Below are positions 39,099-49,459 of a stretch of DNA of 64,000 nucleotides, in pieces (the stretch's first letter is position 1; every line of letters begins with the position of its first letter). The stretch is from Drosophila pseudoobscura. Lineage: Eukaryota > Arthropoda > Insecta > Diptera > Drosophilidae. The stretch spans positions 24,180,001 to 24,244,000 of the forward strand of contig NC_046679.1 in the NCBI RefSeq assembly GCF_009870125.1, in the 5' to 3' direction. A program made the position numbers and the translations under genes. The notes below the pieces were generated by a model, which was not told the DNA's origin, did no database searches, and worked only from the letters and a program-made list of their open reading frames with translations.

Positions 39099-40393
39099 CT
39101 ATTGGACATACATGGTGCGGAGCAAAGCAAAGAACTTGTACGATATCTGAAGGAGCTAAAAAAAAAAAAACAACCATGAAAACCATTTCAGAAAATATAT
39201 GAAACAAAACTCTACTCAGTGCCTACATCGGTCATGGTGGATCTGGTAATGTCCAAGAAGATGGTGGCCTTCAGATGCGTAGTTTTCTGCGCTCGGGCTA
39301 TGATGAGGAGTAGGGCGCGTTGATACCGAACGTCGGCGTGGCTCCAGTTCTGGTTGTACACCGCCACAGACAGGCCGAAGCTCTGAGAGAAAAAACTGAG
39401 AGCCAAAGATGGAAGAAATAATCATTAACATACCGCATCGGCAACCATCTGTCCGTAATGGCAAATCAGATACACCTGGCTCATCGACGAGACAAGGTAC
39501 AAGAACAGTTTGGTAATCATATCGGGGGAGACGCCCACTGTCATCTGGAAACCAACAAAGCAGATCACAAACGAAGAGACCATAAAGTTCAGCAACAGAG
39601 GGACTCCCAAGATATCATTCACGACATCCGATAGCCGCAGAATCCGCTCATGATAGCGCACTACCTCGGAAATAAAACGAGAATCCTCCGGCCAATCGCC
39701 ACTTAGGTTGTGGTTCTCCATTGACCTCGCCAAATGATCAAAGTGCATCACCACCTGGGTGGCCACAGAGCAGAGCAGGAGATCGGTGGATATCTGTCCC
39801 GCTGCCGAGGTGTAGCCACCCAAGTTCTGGGCGACCAGCAGCGGATAGTATGACCAATTGTCATCCCACTTCCAGGGAGCGTACATCAGATAGGGCAGCG
39901 TCTTGCCAACTATTCGAATCTTCAGCCACTTTTCGAACACAATCAGCTCCATGATGGGGTAGAGATTGAAGGTCCAGATGAGCACGAAATATAGGAGACC
40001 ATAGTTGAAGCTGATGCGCGAGCAGGAGCGCAGATAGTCCTCCAGGTGGAACTGTGCTTCCTGCACCTTTCCGCGCGGAAACAGATCCTCAAGCTCTTGC
40101 ACCATAGCGCTCAAAGCTGGCTTCTTCCACATTATGAAGAATATCTTGCTCACGCCAACGATGATGAAACCAATGTAGGACATCACGGTGACGGCTTCCA
40201 GAAGGTTTCCGGCACGGATGGCCAAGTAGAAATAGATTGCCTCGCCGCTTCCCACAATCGCCAGGTTCACCAAGTTCCCCCAAAACACGATCCTGTTCCT
40301 AAGACTGTCTTTCGGCGGTCGGGACGCGGTGGCGTAGGCTTCAAAACCAACGGTCGTATAGAAGAAGTTGGCGTACTTCATGAACTTATCCAT
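39099..40393 (-). CDS. Or85b: Odorant receptor Or85b orthologue, 390 aa, three coding exons
   Basis: Insect seven-transmembrane odorant receptor subunit. These proteins have an intracellular N terminus and form ligand-gated cation channels with Orco in dendrites of olfactory neurons; D. melanogaster Or85b responds to 2-heptanone in ab3B neurons. Coding segments on the minus strand are 40393-39434 (320 codons), 39382-39227 (52 codons) and 39155-39099 (18 codons plus TAG). Both introns (51 and 71 nt) are phase 0 with GT..AG ends. I start at MDKFMKYANFFYTTVG, which matches the family N terminus, rather than at the ATG seven codons upstream. Family landmarks include GYTSAAGQISTDLLL, LLLNFMVSSFVICFVGFQMT, an SxTMTDLLQ-type junction and the C terminus FFALLRTMYVQ. 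The length equals the D. melanogaster protein. The -MYVQ end separates it from the neighbour, which ends -MYVK. The frame is intact. Confidence 0.94.
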
Positions 40394-40429
40394 CTCTGAG
40401 CAAAGATATGTCATTATTTGAGCTACTTC

Positions 40430-40479
40430 TGTCCTTCCCTGAACTGAACTTGCGAAGCGTTGTCCTTCCTTGAACTGAA
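40430..40479 (-). promoter_or_regulatory. Duplicated initiator-like 19-bp motif upstream of Or85b
   Basis: TGTCCTTCCCTGAACTGAA (40430-40448) and TGTCCTTCCTTGAACTGAA (40461-40479) differ at one base and are 31 bp apart. On the minus strand each contains TCAGTT, a perfect fly initiator (TCAKTY). The distal copy is about 36 bases after a TATA box and is the likelier start site; the proximal copy may be an alternative start. Confidence 0.5.
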
Positions 40480-40504
40480 TGAGCCTCTGTGGCAGACCTT
40501 GGCT

Positions 40505-40512
40505 CTTTTATA
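40505..40512 (-). promoter_or_regulatory. TATA box of Or85b
   Basis: TATAAAAG on the minus strand, about 36 bases before an initiator and about 120 bases before the start codon. Confidence 0.55.
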
Positions 40513-41071
40513 GCCCCATCTATCAGGGGACTTGTCATGCAACCCGATTGCAGAGGTATCATTAAGTTGGCCTTTACAAGGTCATCGATATGCGGATTAT
40601 GTGTGAAAAGCTCAGGTCATTTCTGGTATTTCCTCTAACAGCTGCAGCGGTTCCAAGTGGGTTTCTGGTGGGTTTCATATGATAATCAATTAATATACTC
40701 GTTATATTAATAAAAAATACAAAAATAAGAGAATGTATTGCAAATACCTCATTATAATTAGGTACGCTGCACGCCCACTTCTGAGATTTTTTGAGACGGT
40801 GCAGCTGTTGCATCCAAGAGCTGCACGAACAGGAACAGGGGACAATTCCTAAACGATTTGCTGTGTTCCCTTCAAAACTCAAACTCATACTTATAATACT
40901 CATAAATATACTCGTAGTAGGCTTCGCCTGGTGTTCATTGTTTTTTAAATGACGTTTACGTGTAACTTTAGGATGATAATACTCATAATTTATTTCAAGT
41001 GCCATGAAATTTCATTCAAGTTGAGTTGACTTTGTATAAATTTACTTAATAAGAGAAAATCAAGCGTGATA

Positions 41072-41283
41072 ATGGGTAAGTTATAATTGCATAAATGCAC
41101 ATTCAATATGTATATACATTTTTTTGTATACGTGCAACAGAGCTTTTAACTTACTTGATGCACGTGGTCCATTTCACGAGTGATTTGTTTATATTCATAA
41201 ACTACCTGGCGTTTTCCTACGTGGGACTGCATTTGATTCGCCATTTCTATGATCACTTCAATCAGAACGATGACGAGATGTAA
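41072..41283 (+). CDS. Candidate small single-pass membrane protein, 48 aa, two exons
   Basis: Proposed coding segments are 41072-41075 (ATG and one base) and 41141-41283. The 65-nt intron has a consensus donor (G/GTAAGT), a T-rich tract and an AACAG acceptor, the typical size for a fly intron. The joined protein begins MELLTYLMHVVHFTSDLFIF, has a hydrophobic segment from about residue 12 to 35 (FIFINYLAFSYVGLHLI) and ends in an acidic tail QNDDEM before TAA. Codons after the splice are well biased (CTG, GTG, TTC, CAC, AAC). A TATAAA lies about 40 bases upstream, which would leave almost no 5' UTR. I know no family for it. It lies between Or85b and Or85c on the opposite strand. It does not look like a receptor fragment. 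Confidence 0.5.
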
Positions 41284-41505
41284 TCTTTACTCAAAATACA
41301 AGCACAAATCACCAGCTTCGAGCCACGATGACGCTCAAGTTTCTGTTGCAGAAAACCATCAAAACGCCGTACACAATGACATTTCCAATCAAAGACATTC
41401 CAAACAATACCGAGTCCTGTCAAATCAATCACCACCCAATCATTCTTATTAATAGGCAAATTAAGAAATAATAATAATACAATATGACACATGTTTATCT
41501 CTTAT

Positions 41506-41781
41506 TTATGAAGCTACGCCTTTCCTTTGCGACGCAACAATCGGCATCAGGACATCGATTGAGCAGCTCCAATCGATAGCAGGGTTGCAACGCAAGAGCT
41601 GAATTCCCAATAAAATGCTTAAATACGCGCCTAAATACAGCTGTAGAACGTGTGCGTTTCTATCGCTTATTTTAATACATAAACCATTTAATATACACCC
41701 ATTAGACAAACTGACCTGATTCAGAAGATCGCCCAATGAAAATCTGCTTCCGTTGGCTTTTCCAACTTTTTTCTTGTACAT
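41506..41781 (-). CDS. Candidate small membrane protein, 66 aa, two exons
   Basis: Minus-strand coding segments 41781-41716 (22 codons) and 41640-41506 (44 codons plus TAA) flank a 75-nt phase-0 intron with donor CAG/GTCAGT and acceptor CACGTTCTACAG. The protein starts MYKKKVGKANGSRFSLGDLL (basic), then a hydrophobic stretch LYLGAYLSILLGIQLL. The C-terminal part contains two cysteines and ends QRKGVAS. The intron contains no in-frame stop, so an unspliced 91-residue reading is also possible. It converges tail to tail with the candidate at 41072-41283. No family is recognised. Confidence 0.4.
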   Translation of the reverse strand: MYKKKVGKANGSRFSLGDLLNQVSLSNGCILNGLCIKISDRNAHVLQLYLGAYLSILLGIQLLRCNPAIDWSCSIDVLMPIVASQRKGVAS

Positions 41782-41854
41782 ATTTTACAATCTATTGTTC
41801 ATGTGACAGCTTTATTGTATGGTTATCCAATGGATCGCCAGCTGAAGAACACTA

Positions 41855-42068
41855 ACAATTTATGAACACAACTTTTGGGGCAGTGAAGCGTTAAATTAAC
41901 TTTGCAGTTTTCCTTTGTTGCAGCATCTACCCATCTTGGTCTTTGCATAGAATGAGGAAAACGACTAAAATGCAAGTTTTTTCGTGTTGAAACATCCAGA
42001 ATGGACATGCGTGTGGCTCATGCCTTCGCATAATTATTTTTCCGTTGAGCTTTTGAAAGCATGAGGCA
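41855..42068 (-). repeat. 3' flank of Or85c, diverged copy of the 3' flank of Or85b
   Basis: Partner of 38783-39065; the same blocks occur in the same order. It marks the extent of the tandem duplication on the 3' side. Confidence 0.75.
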
Positions 42069-42136
42069 GGAGGTACAGAGCAGGGCTTAGGGATTTAGGG
42101 ATCTCTTCTCGTCTGCGTTCTGGTCATCTCTGGTCT

Positions 42137-43427
42137 CTATTTCACATACATGGTGCGCAGCAAAGCAAAAAACTTGTATGATATTTGAAGTAACTAAACA
42201 CACAAGAAAAGCATTTAGATAGGGATAGGAAGAATAGATATTAAGAAGCCTACATCTGTCATAGTGGCCCTCGTGATGTTCATGAAGACAGTGGCCTTTA
42301 GATGAGCGGGTTTCTGGGCCCTGGCTATTACGAAGACCAAAGCCCTTCGATAGCGAACGTCGGCGTGGTTCCAGTTCTGTTTGTAGGCAGCATTAGAAAG
42401 ACCCAAGCTCTGTGAAGACACAAAAGGGAAGTGATTTTGAAGACGGAAATAACATCTCAGGAGGGCATACCGAATCGGCAATCAACTGTCCGTAATGGCA
42501 AATCAGATAAACCTGACAGAGCGACGAGAACAGGAACAGAAAGAGCTTTATCATGATATCTGGCGGCACGCCCACTGTCATCTGGAAGCCCACGAAGCAG
42601 ATGACAAACGTGGACACCATGAAGTTGAGCAGCAATGGAATGCCAAAGATATCATTCAACACTTCCGATAGGCGAAGAATCCGCTGGTGGTATTTCACGG
42701 TGTTCACCAAGAATCGGGAATCCTCTTCCCATTTGCCACTCAGTTCGTGGCCCTCCAGAACCGTCGAAAGGTGATCGAAGTGCATCACCACCTGAGTGGC
42801 CACAGCGCAGAGCAGCAAGTCTGTCGATATTTGTCCCGCCGCCGAGGTATAGCCCGCAAAGTTCTCGCAGAAGAGTAGCATATAATACGACCAGGGGGCT
42901 TCCCAGTTCCACGGATAATACACGGTATACGGCAGTGCCAGACCCACCACGCGTAGGTGCAGCAACTTTTCGTAGACCAAATACTGCATGATGCTGAAGA
43001 GATTGAAGGTCCAAATCAGCACGGAATAGAGCAGGGCATAGGTCACACTTATGCGGGAGCTGGACCGCAGATAGCTCTGCAGCTTGTACTCTTCCTCTGC
43101 TTCTTTTCCGTGGGGATAGATGTGCTCCAGATCGCGCACCATGTCGCTCAAGGCCGGCTTCTTCCACCAGATGAAGAACATCTTGCTCGTACCCACGATA
43201 ACGAATCCGATGTAGGACATTACAGCGACAGCGTCGAGCAGCTTCCCGTCGGCCAGAGAAACACCCAAATAGAGGATCTCCCCTGTTACTATCGCACTCA
43301 GATTGAGCACATTAGCCCAGAAGACGAGGCTGGCCTTTAGGCTGTTGGCCTGCGGTCGAGAATCGGTGGTATAGGGTTCTATACCTACAGCTTTGTAGAA
43401 GAAGTTGGCGTACTTCATGAACTTCAT
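42137..43427 (-). CDS. Or85c: Odorant receptor Or85c orthologue, 389 aa, three coding exons
   Basis: Seven-transmembrane odorant receptor subunit, predicted to work with Orco at olfactory dendrites. Minus-strand coding segments are 43427-42471 (319 codons), 42409-42254 (52 codons) and 42193-42137 (18 codons plus TAG). Both introns (61 and 60 nt) sit at the same positions and phase as in Or85b. The start MKFMKYANFFYKAVGIEPYT is chosen by family alignment over an ATG 13 codons upstream. Landmarks include IMIKLFLFLFSSLCQVYLIC, NITRATMTD, and the C terminus FFALLRTMYVK, which matches the Or85c type. The gene is intact, with no frameshift or premature stop. About 1.74 kb separates it from the start of Or85b on the same strand, so each gene probably has its own promoter. 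Confidence 0.94.
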
Positions 43428-43490
43428 CTCTCCGACCAGAACCAGCCAAGGTCTATCCTTTGACAAACGTAATATGGGTCGTGGCCAGAA

Positions 43491-43499
43491 CCTTTATAG
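43491..43499 (-). promoter_or_regulatory. TATA box of Or85c
   Basis: CTATAAAGG on the minus strand about 65 bases before the start codon, in a position comparable to the TATAAAAG of Or85b. Confidence 0.5.
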
Positions 43500-45567
43500 C
43501 GGGAACATGCACCATTTGTTATGCCATATAATTACATAATTATAGGACAGTTTACAGTATTGTTTTGTAATGCGACTAATTCGGGGCTTGGCACACAACT
43601 TAATTATTGATTTCGTTTACATTAGCTGGGGATAATTGTTATGCCTAAGCAAACGCAATCACGATTCCCATTCCCATTCGAATGGAGAGAAGCCCCATGC
43701 TATGCTTCGCTCTCGCTGGGCCACACAATAAATCACTCGAAGATTGAAGCCAACGGAAAAGCAATTGAAACGTTTGAATAAATGCAATTCCTGAACGAAT
43801 CAGAGGCAGAGCGCATCAAGCTACGGATCCGCAGACCGAAACCAATCCAAAGTGAAGTCTTTTTTTGTGCTCGCACTTGAAATAAATTAAATCTTTTCAC
43901 ATTTCAACAATGCAGCTTAGCCGTGGAGCCACAGCCACAGTCGGAGCCGGAGCCGGAGCCAGCGTTGGAGAACAGAAACAGAATGAATTACTCCCGCAGA
44001 ACACGTTAGAACCAAACAGACCAATTATATAGCTTGGTATATCCGCACACATCTGCCCCGATGTCGATACCGAATCCCCAGCTATGTGCGTGGAGAACCA
44101 CCCACAAAAACTATGCAACGCGAATGCAAACAAAGCGATTACACGTTGGGACAAGGTAGAGCCATAGGAAAAGTGGGTTGCAAATGCCACCGCAACTGGC
44201 CAAAAGAAGGTTTTTTGTTGGGGGCAAAATTGAAAGACAAAAGCCCTGAAATGTTGCCTCGGGCGCGGACACTGCGGACAGCGCGAAACGCAAAACAGGA
44301 AAAGCCAGAAGCAAACGTGGGATTTTTCCATTTTTTGCCATTTATCACGCATGGAAATTGAAGCGTAGACTAGAAAGAGGGACGGCCCTGTACCTTAGCG
44401 CCTCCCACCTGGAAATACAATTAAAGCTCTGAGACCCAACTGGCCGCCCGGTTGGACCGCACGAAAAACTTTCCATGTCTCAAGTCTCAAATCTCAAGTG
44501 GAATGTAGGGCTTGTTCCCCCTGCCTCGGGCCTCATCCTCGCCAAAAGTTATTGTGTGTGCACCACACATACTCTTACTCCGAGCCTTGGTTTTCGTGGC
44601 ATGGCCAACTTTGTGGCAAAGTTTTATGAGCAGCAAACTAATTTCGTTTGCCTTTGCTTAGGTGGACGCTGCACCTAGCGAGGGAGCACGGGAATTGATT
44701 TTGGACCTTCTCGTTGTTGTGATTGTTGGTGGCCCTTCGAGAGTAGACAACATTTGCATATGGGACAAAGGACCGCGAAGTGGAGCTGGATCGACAGATC
44801 AAATAGCTTTCTTTGCCAGTACTAAAGGTATGACCCTCTTATGCAATTAAATCTGATTAAAAAACAAATGTCCCATAAAGATAGCCGGCCTACACTTAAA
44901 ACATCAAACCTCTTACCATCAAAAAACAAATTAGAAAAGAAGTTGAACTCCAATCATTCTTCAATATAAAAGGCAAAAAACACGAAGAAGTTTCACAGTG
45001 GCAATGTCAGGGAACGGGATGGATATTGCAGGAAACACAAGCCAGAAGGAATCCCAGCAATTATGAAAAAAACTAAGAGAAAAGGAAAGACTTATGTACA
45101 TAGGGGGAACTAATAACCAGAAGGAGTCTCCATTCTTATAAGAAAACAACAGGAAGTAGACAAAAAAAAAACACCCACACACTCAAATGCTCGACATAAT
45201 CCCATTGTTAATTTAACATTTGGTAACAACTTCCTTTCGACAAGCACCCGTATCTTGCAGCAATTGTCTTTCGGGTTGCACTGTGTGACATTTGACACAT
45301 CTAATCACTGGCACTGGCACATGTTGCATGAAGCAAGCAAGTGTGTGCAAGGAACGGAAGTGGTGAATGGAAAATGTCTCTTTTGGCACTTGTTCGTTAG
45401 AAGAAGAAGCCGCAAAACGTTCTATTTTGATGTGAAGTCAGTACGGTCTATGCCAGAATTCATCGGGATGATGATGCCACCAACATCATCATTTGTGTGG
45501 CAAAAACGATTCGGCCTTGCGGCTGCCCGATGTCTGATGTCCTGGATATTGATGATTTTGGGTAGCC
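43500..45567. other. Intergenic stretch upstream of Or85c
   Basis: I see no gene. A third receptor of the Or85b-d cluster might be expected here, but no Or85d-like frame is visible on either strand. A GGAGCC repeat lies near 43935-43960. A minus-strand open frame at 43897-44352 has a low-complexity end and no coding bias. Confidence 0.5.
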
Positions 45568-45716
45568 TTTTTATACCCGATACTCAAAATGAGTATTGGG
45601 GTATATTAGATTTGTGGTGAAAATGGATGTGTGTAACGTCCAGAAGGAATCGTTTCCGACCCCATAAAGTATATATATTCTTGATCAGCATCAATAGCCG
45701 AGTCGATTGAGCCATG

Positions 45717-45772
45717 TCTGTCTGTCCGTCTGTCCGTCTGTCCGTCCGTCCGTCTGTCCGTCTGTCCGTCCC
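45717..45772. repeat. (GTCY)n proto-microsatellite inside the INE-1-like element
   Basis: Consecutive GTCT and GTCC tetranucleotides, the diagnostic variable tract of mini-me/INE-1 elements. Confidence 0.9.
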
Positions 45773-45783
45773 CTTCAGCGCCT

Positions 45784-46500
45784 AATGCTCAAAGACTATA
45801 AGAGCTAGAGCAACGATGTTTTGGATCCAGACTTCTGTGATATGTCACTGCTACAAAAATATTTCAAAACTTTGCCCCGCCCACTTCCGCTCCCACAAAG
45901 GGCGAAAATCTGTGGCATCCACAATTTTAAAGATACGAGAAAACCAAAAACGCAGAATCGTAGAGAATAACGATATCTGTTAGACTGCGGAATCTGAATT
46001 GGATCGTATTATTATTATAGCCAGCATCAAGAAAACAATTTCATTTTTGCTCGCCCTGTCTCTCTCTAACACACACGTAGCATAGGCGGCTTTGCTTAGA
46101 GTAAAACATTAGCGCCTAGATCTCAGAGACTATACAAGCTAGAGCAACCAAATTTGGTATCCACACTCCTAATATATCGGACCGAGACGAGTTTGTTTCA
46201 AAATTTCGCCACACCCCCTTTCGCCCCCGCAAAGGATGCAAATCTGGGGATATTCACAAATCTCAGAGACTATTAAGGCTAGAGTAACCAAATTTGGTAT
46301 CCTCACTCCTGTTAGATCTCACTATAAAACGTATATCTCAGAATTTCGCACACCCCTTTCCGCCCCCACAAAGGACGAAAATCTGTTGCATCCACAATAT
46401 TGCAGATTCGAGAAAACTAAAAACGCAGAATCATAGAGAATGACCATATCTATCAGATCGCTGAATCTGGATCAGATCAGATCATTTTTATAGCCAAAGG
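45784..46500. repeat. Internal duplicated units of the INE-1-like element
   Basis: Three related units begin with CTCAAAGACTATAAGAGCTAG (about 45788), TCTCAGAGACTATACAAGCT (46121) and TCTCAGAGACTATTAAGGCT (46261). The second and third are spaced 140 bases apart. The first and third are also followed by matching DNA (GAGAAAACYAAAAACGCAGAATC, about 45935 and 46408). This gives a long unit with an extra partial copy between. Confidence 0.8.
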
Positions 46501-46692
46501 AAACAAATCAATTTGCAGTGGCTACGCAGCGCGTGACGTCACGCTCAGACTGATTTTCTGTCTCTCTCGCACGCACTCTTTGTCGTGTCGTTTAATATTA
46601 GCGGCGTCTGCCGGAGGAGAGCCATACTGATTTAGTATCGGGTATAACTGTAGAGTTGCGGTGTCCGCAGCAACTCACAACGTTCCTCCTCG

Positions 46693-48757
46693 TTGCTTTT
46701 GGGGTTAACCAAATTGTGATCGATTTGTGGAGAAACAACGCAACCCAAAAGAGAGCAAAAGAAATAGAATGAAAGCAATTAATAAAATGGCAACTTTGTG
46801 GAAAATTAATTGTACATTATGCAAAAGGCTTGCTAATGGCAGGATATGCATCAATGTATACATACCACCATAGGGGGCATGGGGGCATGGGGCATGGCTG
46901 CTGGGTCTAATAAAATATTACAGCGACGACAATGTCTCTTCCAGCCATAGATCCTGGTCTGTTCCGACTCCTCCTCTTGCTGGATGCTCCTGTTGTGCTG
47001 CTGCTGTTGTTGTTGTTGTAATGGCCATGCGGACCAATGAGCAAATGAACAATTTATTACCGCTTAATTGAACACATTTGGACGCAACCATACACACACT
47101 CACACACACACACACACAAGACACAGGATACAGGACACTAGGCTAAATAAATGGCCACATGCAGGCGGCAGGCAGGAACCCACAGGTCCTCCGCATTAAG
47201 GGGGTTGGTAGGAGGATAAATGAGCCCTAAGACAAGTCTATAAATGGGGACCAGCATTGGGGTACAAGAGGCACCAGGAGCTCTGATTTTGTGGGCCCAC
47301 TGGAGGCAAACTGGGGAAACAAGTAGAATTAGGAGCTCCAAACAAGGAACCAACTATGTGGGGCAAGGGTGCACGGCACGGGCGTCCAGGATGTGGGTGT
47401 GGGTGTGGGTCTGGGTCTGGTCTGTGTGTGGTCAAGCAACTCAATGAACCCAGCCTCCTGCTGTGCGCTGGCTATAGATTTTGGCAGTAGAATTGAATCT
47501 TCTATGTACTTTGTACTTTGCTGCATATTAAACGCATGCCTCGCTGGCTAAATTGATTCCCAAGTGGTTACCGGATTGATAGACACCCACCCCGGCCGAA
47601 ACCCCTTTAAGCCCAGTAATTACAACAATTAGGCAGCAACTTGGTCAAGTGCCGAGCTAATTGCCAATTGAACCTTGAATCAAAATCCTCCATTGGGCTG
47701 AGAAAACTTTAGATCAGCCGCAACAATAAAGCGGCATCAACACCTCAAGCAAAGGCGCTTTCAAGTGTCTACTTAGGCGCCAACCTGGCGACATGTCAGA
47801 AGCAAAGATTTATTCAAAGATCCCCGGGCAACACCTCCGAGTAAATTAAGTAAGTGTCGGGCTCTGACAGAGTCAAGTATGTTTGATATGCCCTCGCACT
47901 CTCGAACAAGAGCACGCTTAAGCCGCGACCATAAAAACCGGGGGAATCACACAAAGCAGCCGCAATTTTGTTAAGCATCTAAGCAGGGTGGGAGGGGTAG
48001 CGCCAGGAACGGAACCCAAACCCACCCCCGTCTAGGAGGTTATGCTCGGAATGAACTACTTAAGCGCTTTTGGCTTTACAAAATAAGCCATGCCACAGGT
48101 AATGGCAAAAGCGGGGAGGCACGGGCTGCGGCAGGAGGCAGCTCCAACAAACAATAACGAAATATTTTGGTATATCCGTCGTGCCATGTCAACCACACCG
48201 AAAGAGCTTCGCCAGGGAGCAAATGAAACGGAGGAGGATGTGAAAATGAAGTCCCCCTCCACCATCCCCATCCTGACAGAGACACACTTTATGAACTACA
48301 ACCGAAATCCAATTGATAGGAGGTGCAGGGGCTACAGAGGGGTCTTTGGATGTCTGCTAACATTTTGGCATGGCAAGTGCTTTGAGTTGATTGTGGCATG
48401 GATTGTGGCCCCAACGAAGCCGCACCACAGCATTTGCAAATGGAAATTTCAAGCGCACAGGACCACAGCAAGATTTGGTTTCCATATCTTTGGCTGGTTA
48501 ATTTTCGGGCAATTAATAAATAGGACTGGTCCTACAATATATCTTGTACTATTTACCGACTTTATGGTAAAATATCTAAATGAATACAACAAAAAAGTCT
48601 TCATTTCTAAAACAAAAAACAATAACTAAGTCTAGTAAGTATATCTCAAAAATCAAAGTCTTTTTGTATGTATCATAAATTCTTCATTTTATTTCATTCA
48701 CATCAAATAATTCTTCGAATTCCAAGTAACAGACAACAGAGAAAACATACATACAAA
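46693..48757. other. Intergenic stretch
   Basis: No supported gene. It contains a (CA)n run at 47091-47118 and a GTGGGT/CTGGGT repeat near 47395-47420. A 179-codon plus-strand frame at 48090-48629 has AT-rich, unbiased codons; one frame of that length is expected by chance in a window of this size. Confidence 0.5.
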
Positions 48758-48976
48758 ATGTTTTCTAATGAATTAAATTATTTGCCGGCCCTTGTAACGC
48801 AGGAGATCTTGGGCAGCCATGCCATCGACTCCGGTTTGTCCTTCGTCCTCGACAACATTCGCCGGCGAGGATATGGCCCGAGATTGATGACCATCATATG
48901 CGATGGCTGCCCCCACTACAAACTTCGATTAACTAAATTATCAATCCATATTTTCTTGAAACAATTCTTACCGTAA
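48758..48976 (+). CDS. Isolated GC-rich open segment, possible gene fragment
   Basis: A GC-rich island of about 140 bases (48785-48920) sits in AT-rich DNA. The plus frame from the ATG at 48758 reads MFSNELNYLPALVTQEILGS.., then a core with LDNIRRRGYGPRLMTIICDG, and ends at a TAA at 48974-48976. One minus-strand frame is also protein-like. GPRLMTIICDG faintly resembles the C-terminal region of PLP-dependent cysteine synthases, but I would not rely on it. It could be a relic of an inserted gene, an exon, or a conserved non-coding element. Confidence 0.15.
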   Translation: MFSNELNYLPALVTQEILGSHAIDSGLSFVLDNIRRRGYGPRLMTIICDGCPHYKLRLTKLSIHIFLKQFLP

Positions 48977-49127
48977 TACCTTCTTCTTTAAAAGTTTATA
49001 AAAATGTTTATAGGGGAACATTGATTGTTACTGTGGTACAATTTCAAGTGCGCGCTCATTACAACCAACCAAAAGCTGAAAAATACAACACCCAAACGAA
49101 AATGTCGCCTTTTTCTCCCAAACGATA

Positions 49128-49135
49128 TATCGATA
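49128..49135. promoter_or_regulatory. DRE motif TATCGATA
   Basis: A perfect eight-base DRE, the site of DREF in fly housekeeping promoters. It lies about 0.8-1 kb before the first TMEM135 gene and about 330 bases past the small minus-strand ORF, so its target is unclear. Confidence 0.4.
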
Positions 49136-49459
49136 GCAGCTTGCTTTTTTTATATCTCTGGCTTAAACATTATTTTCTAAACATTCAAATTAAATAGAGT
49201 TCTTAAACTTAGCCAGTCTTGTAAAAAATATACTAGTTTATTTGACGCAATTATGTGTTCAGCACTGAGGTTCCAACCTAGCTAGTAATATTAACCAGAA
49301 TATCATAAACAAAGACGATTAACCCATTGTCGACCAGATGGATACTAAAATAAACAAAACGAAAATTTTGAATTTTGAAGAAGTTTAGAGCAGTTCAGGT
49401 GAAAGATATCATGAAGTTTTTTGTAAGTAAAGAGGAAGAATAGTGATCAACAAGAAGAA

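Larger units (their letters stand above)
45568..46692 (+). mobile_element. INE-1/DINE-1 (mini-me) Helentron-type element, non-autonomous
   Basis: The 5' end TTTTATACCCGATACTCAAAA, the core TATATTCTTGATCAGCATCA followed by ATAGCCGAGTCGATTGAGCC, and the adjacent (GTCY)n tract are hallmarks of INE-1/DINE-1, also called mini-me. Subterminal inverted repeats are a perfect 14 bp: TTATACCCGATACT at 45571-45584 and AGTATCGGGTATAA at 46634-46647. The 3' end has a hairpin GAGTTGC..GCAACTC at about 46652-46675, followed by AACGTTCCTCCTCG. These are rolling-circle elements that depend on a Helentron for transposition. There is no transposase frame. The body holds internal duplications described separately. 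The exact outer ends are uncertain by about 10 bases. Confidence 0.88.

Noticed and set aside
40574-41005. Minus-strand 143-codon frame upstream of Or85b
   Set aside because: The first 30 codons look plausible, but the rest is AT-rich and unbiased. It could be the leader or promoter DNA of Or85b, and length alone is not significant.
42553-43340. Open frames opposite the receptor exons on the plus strand, and in a second frame of the minus strand
   Set aside because: They are shadows of Or85c coding sequence; the same applies to frames overlapping Or85b and the TMEM135 exons.
43897-44352. Minus-strand 151-codon frame
   Set aside because: The C-terminal part is a GGAGCC-type repeat, and no bias or splice context was found.
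45717-45772. GTCT/GTCC tandem considered as a CRISPR-like or independent satellite array
   Set aside because: It lies precisely inside the INE-1-like element, where this tract is diagnostic.
48090-48629. Plus-strand 179-codon frame
   Set aside because: AT-rich, unbiased codons in its second half and no recognised domain; chance expectation is about one such frame in the window.
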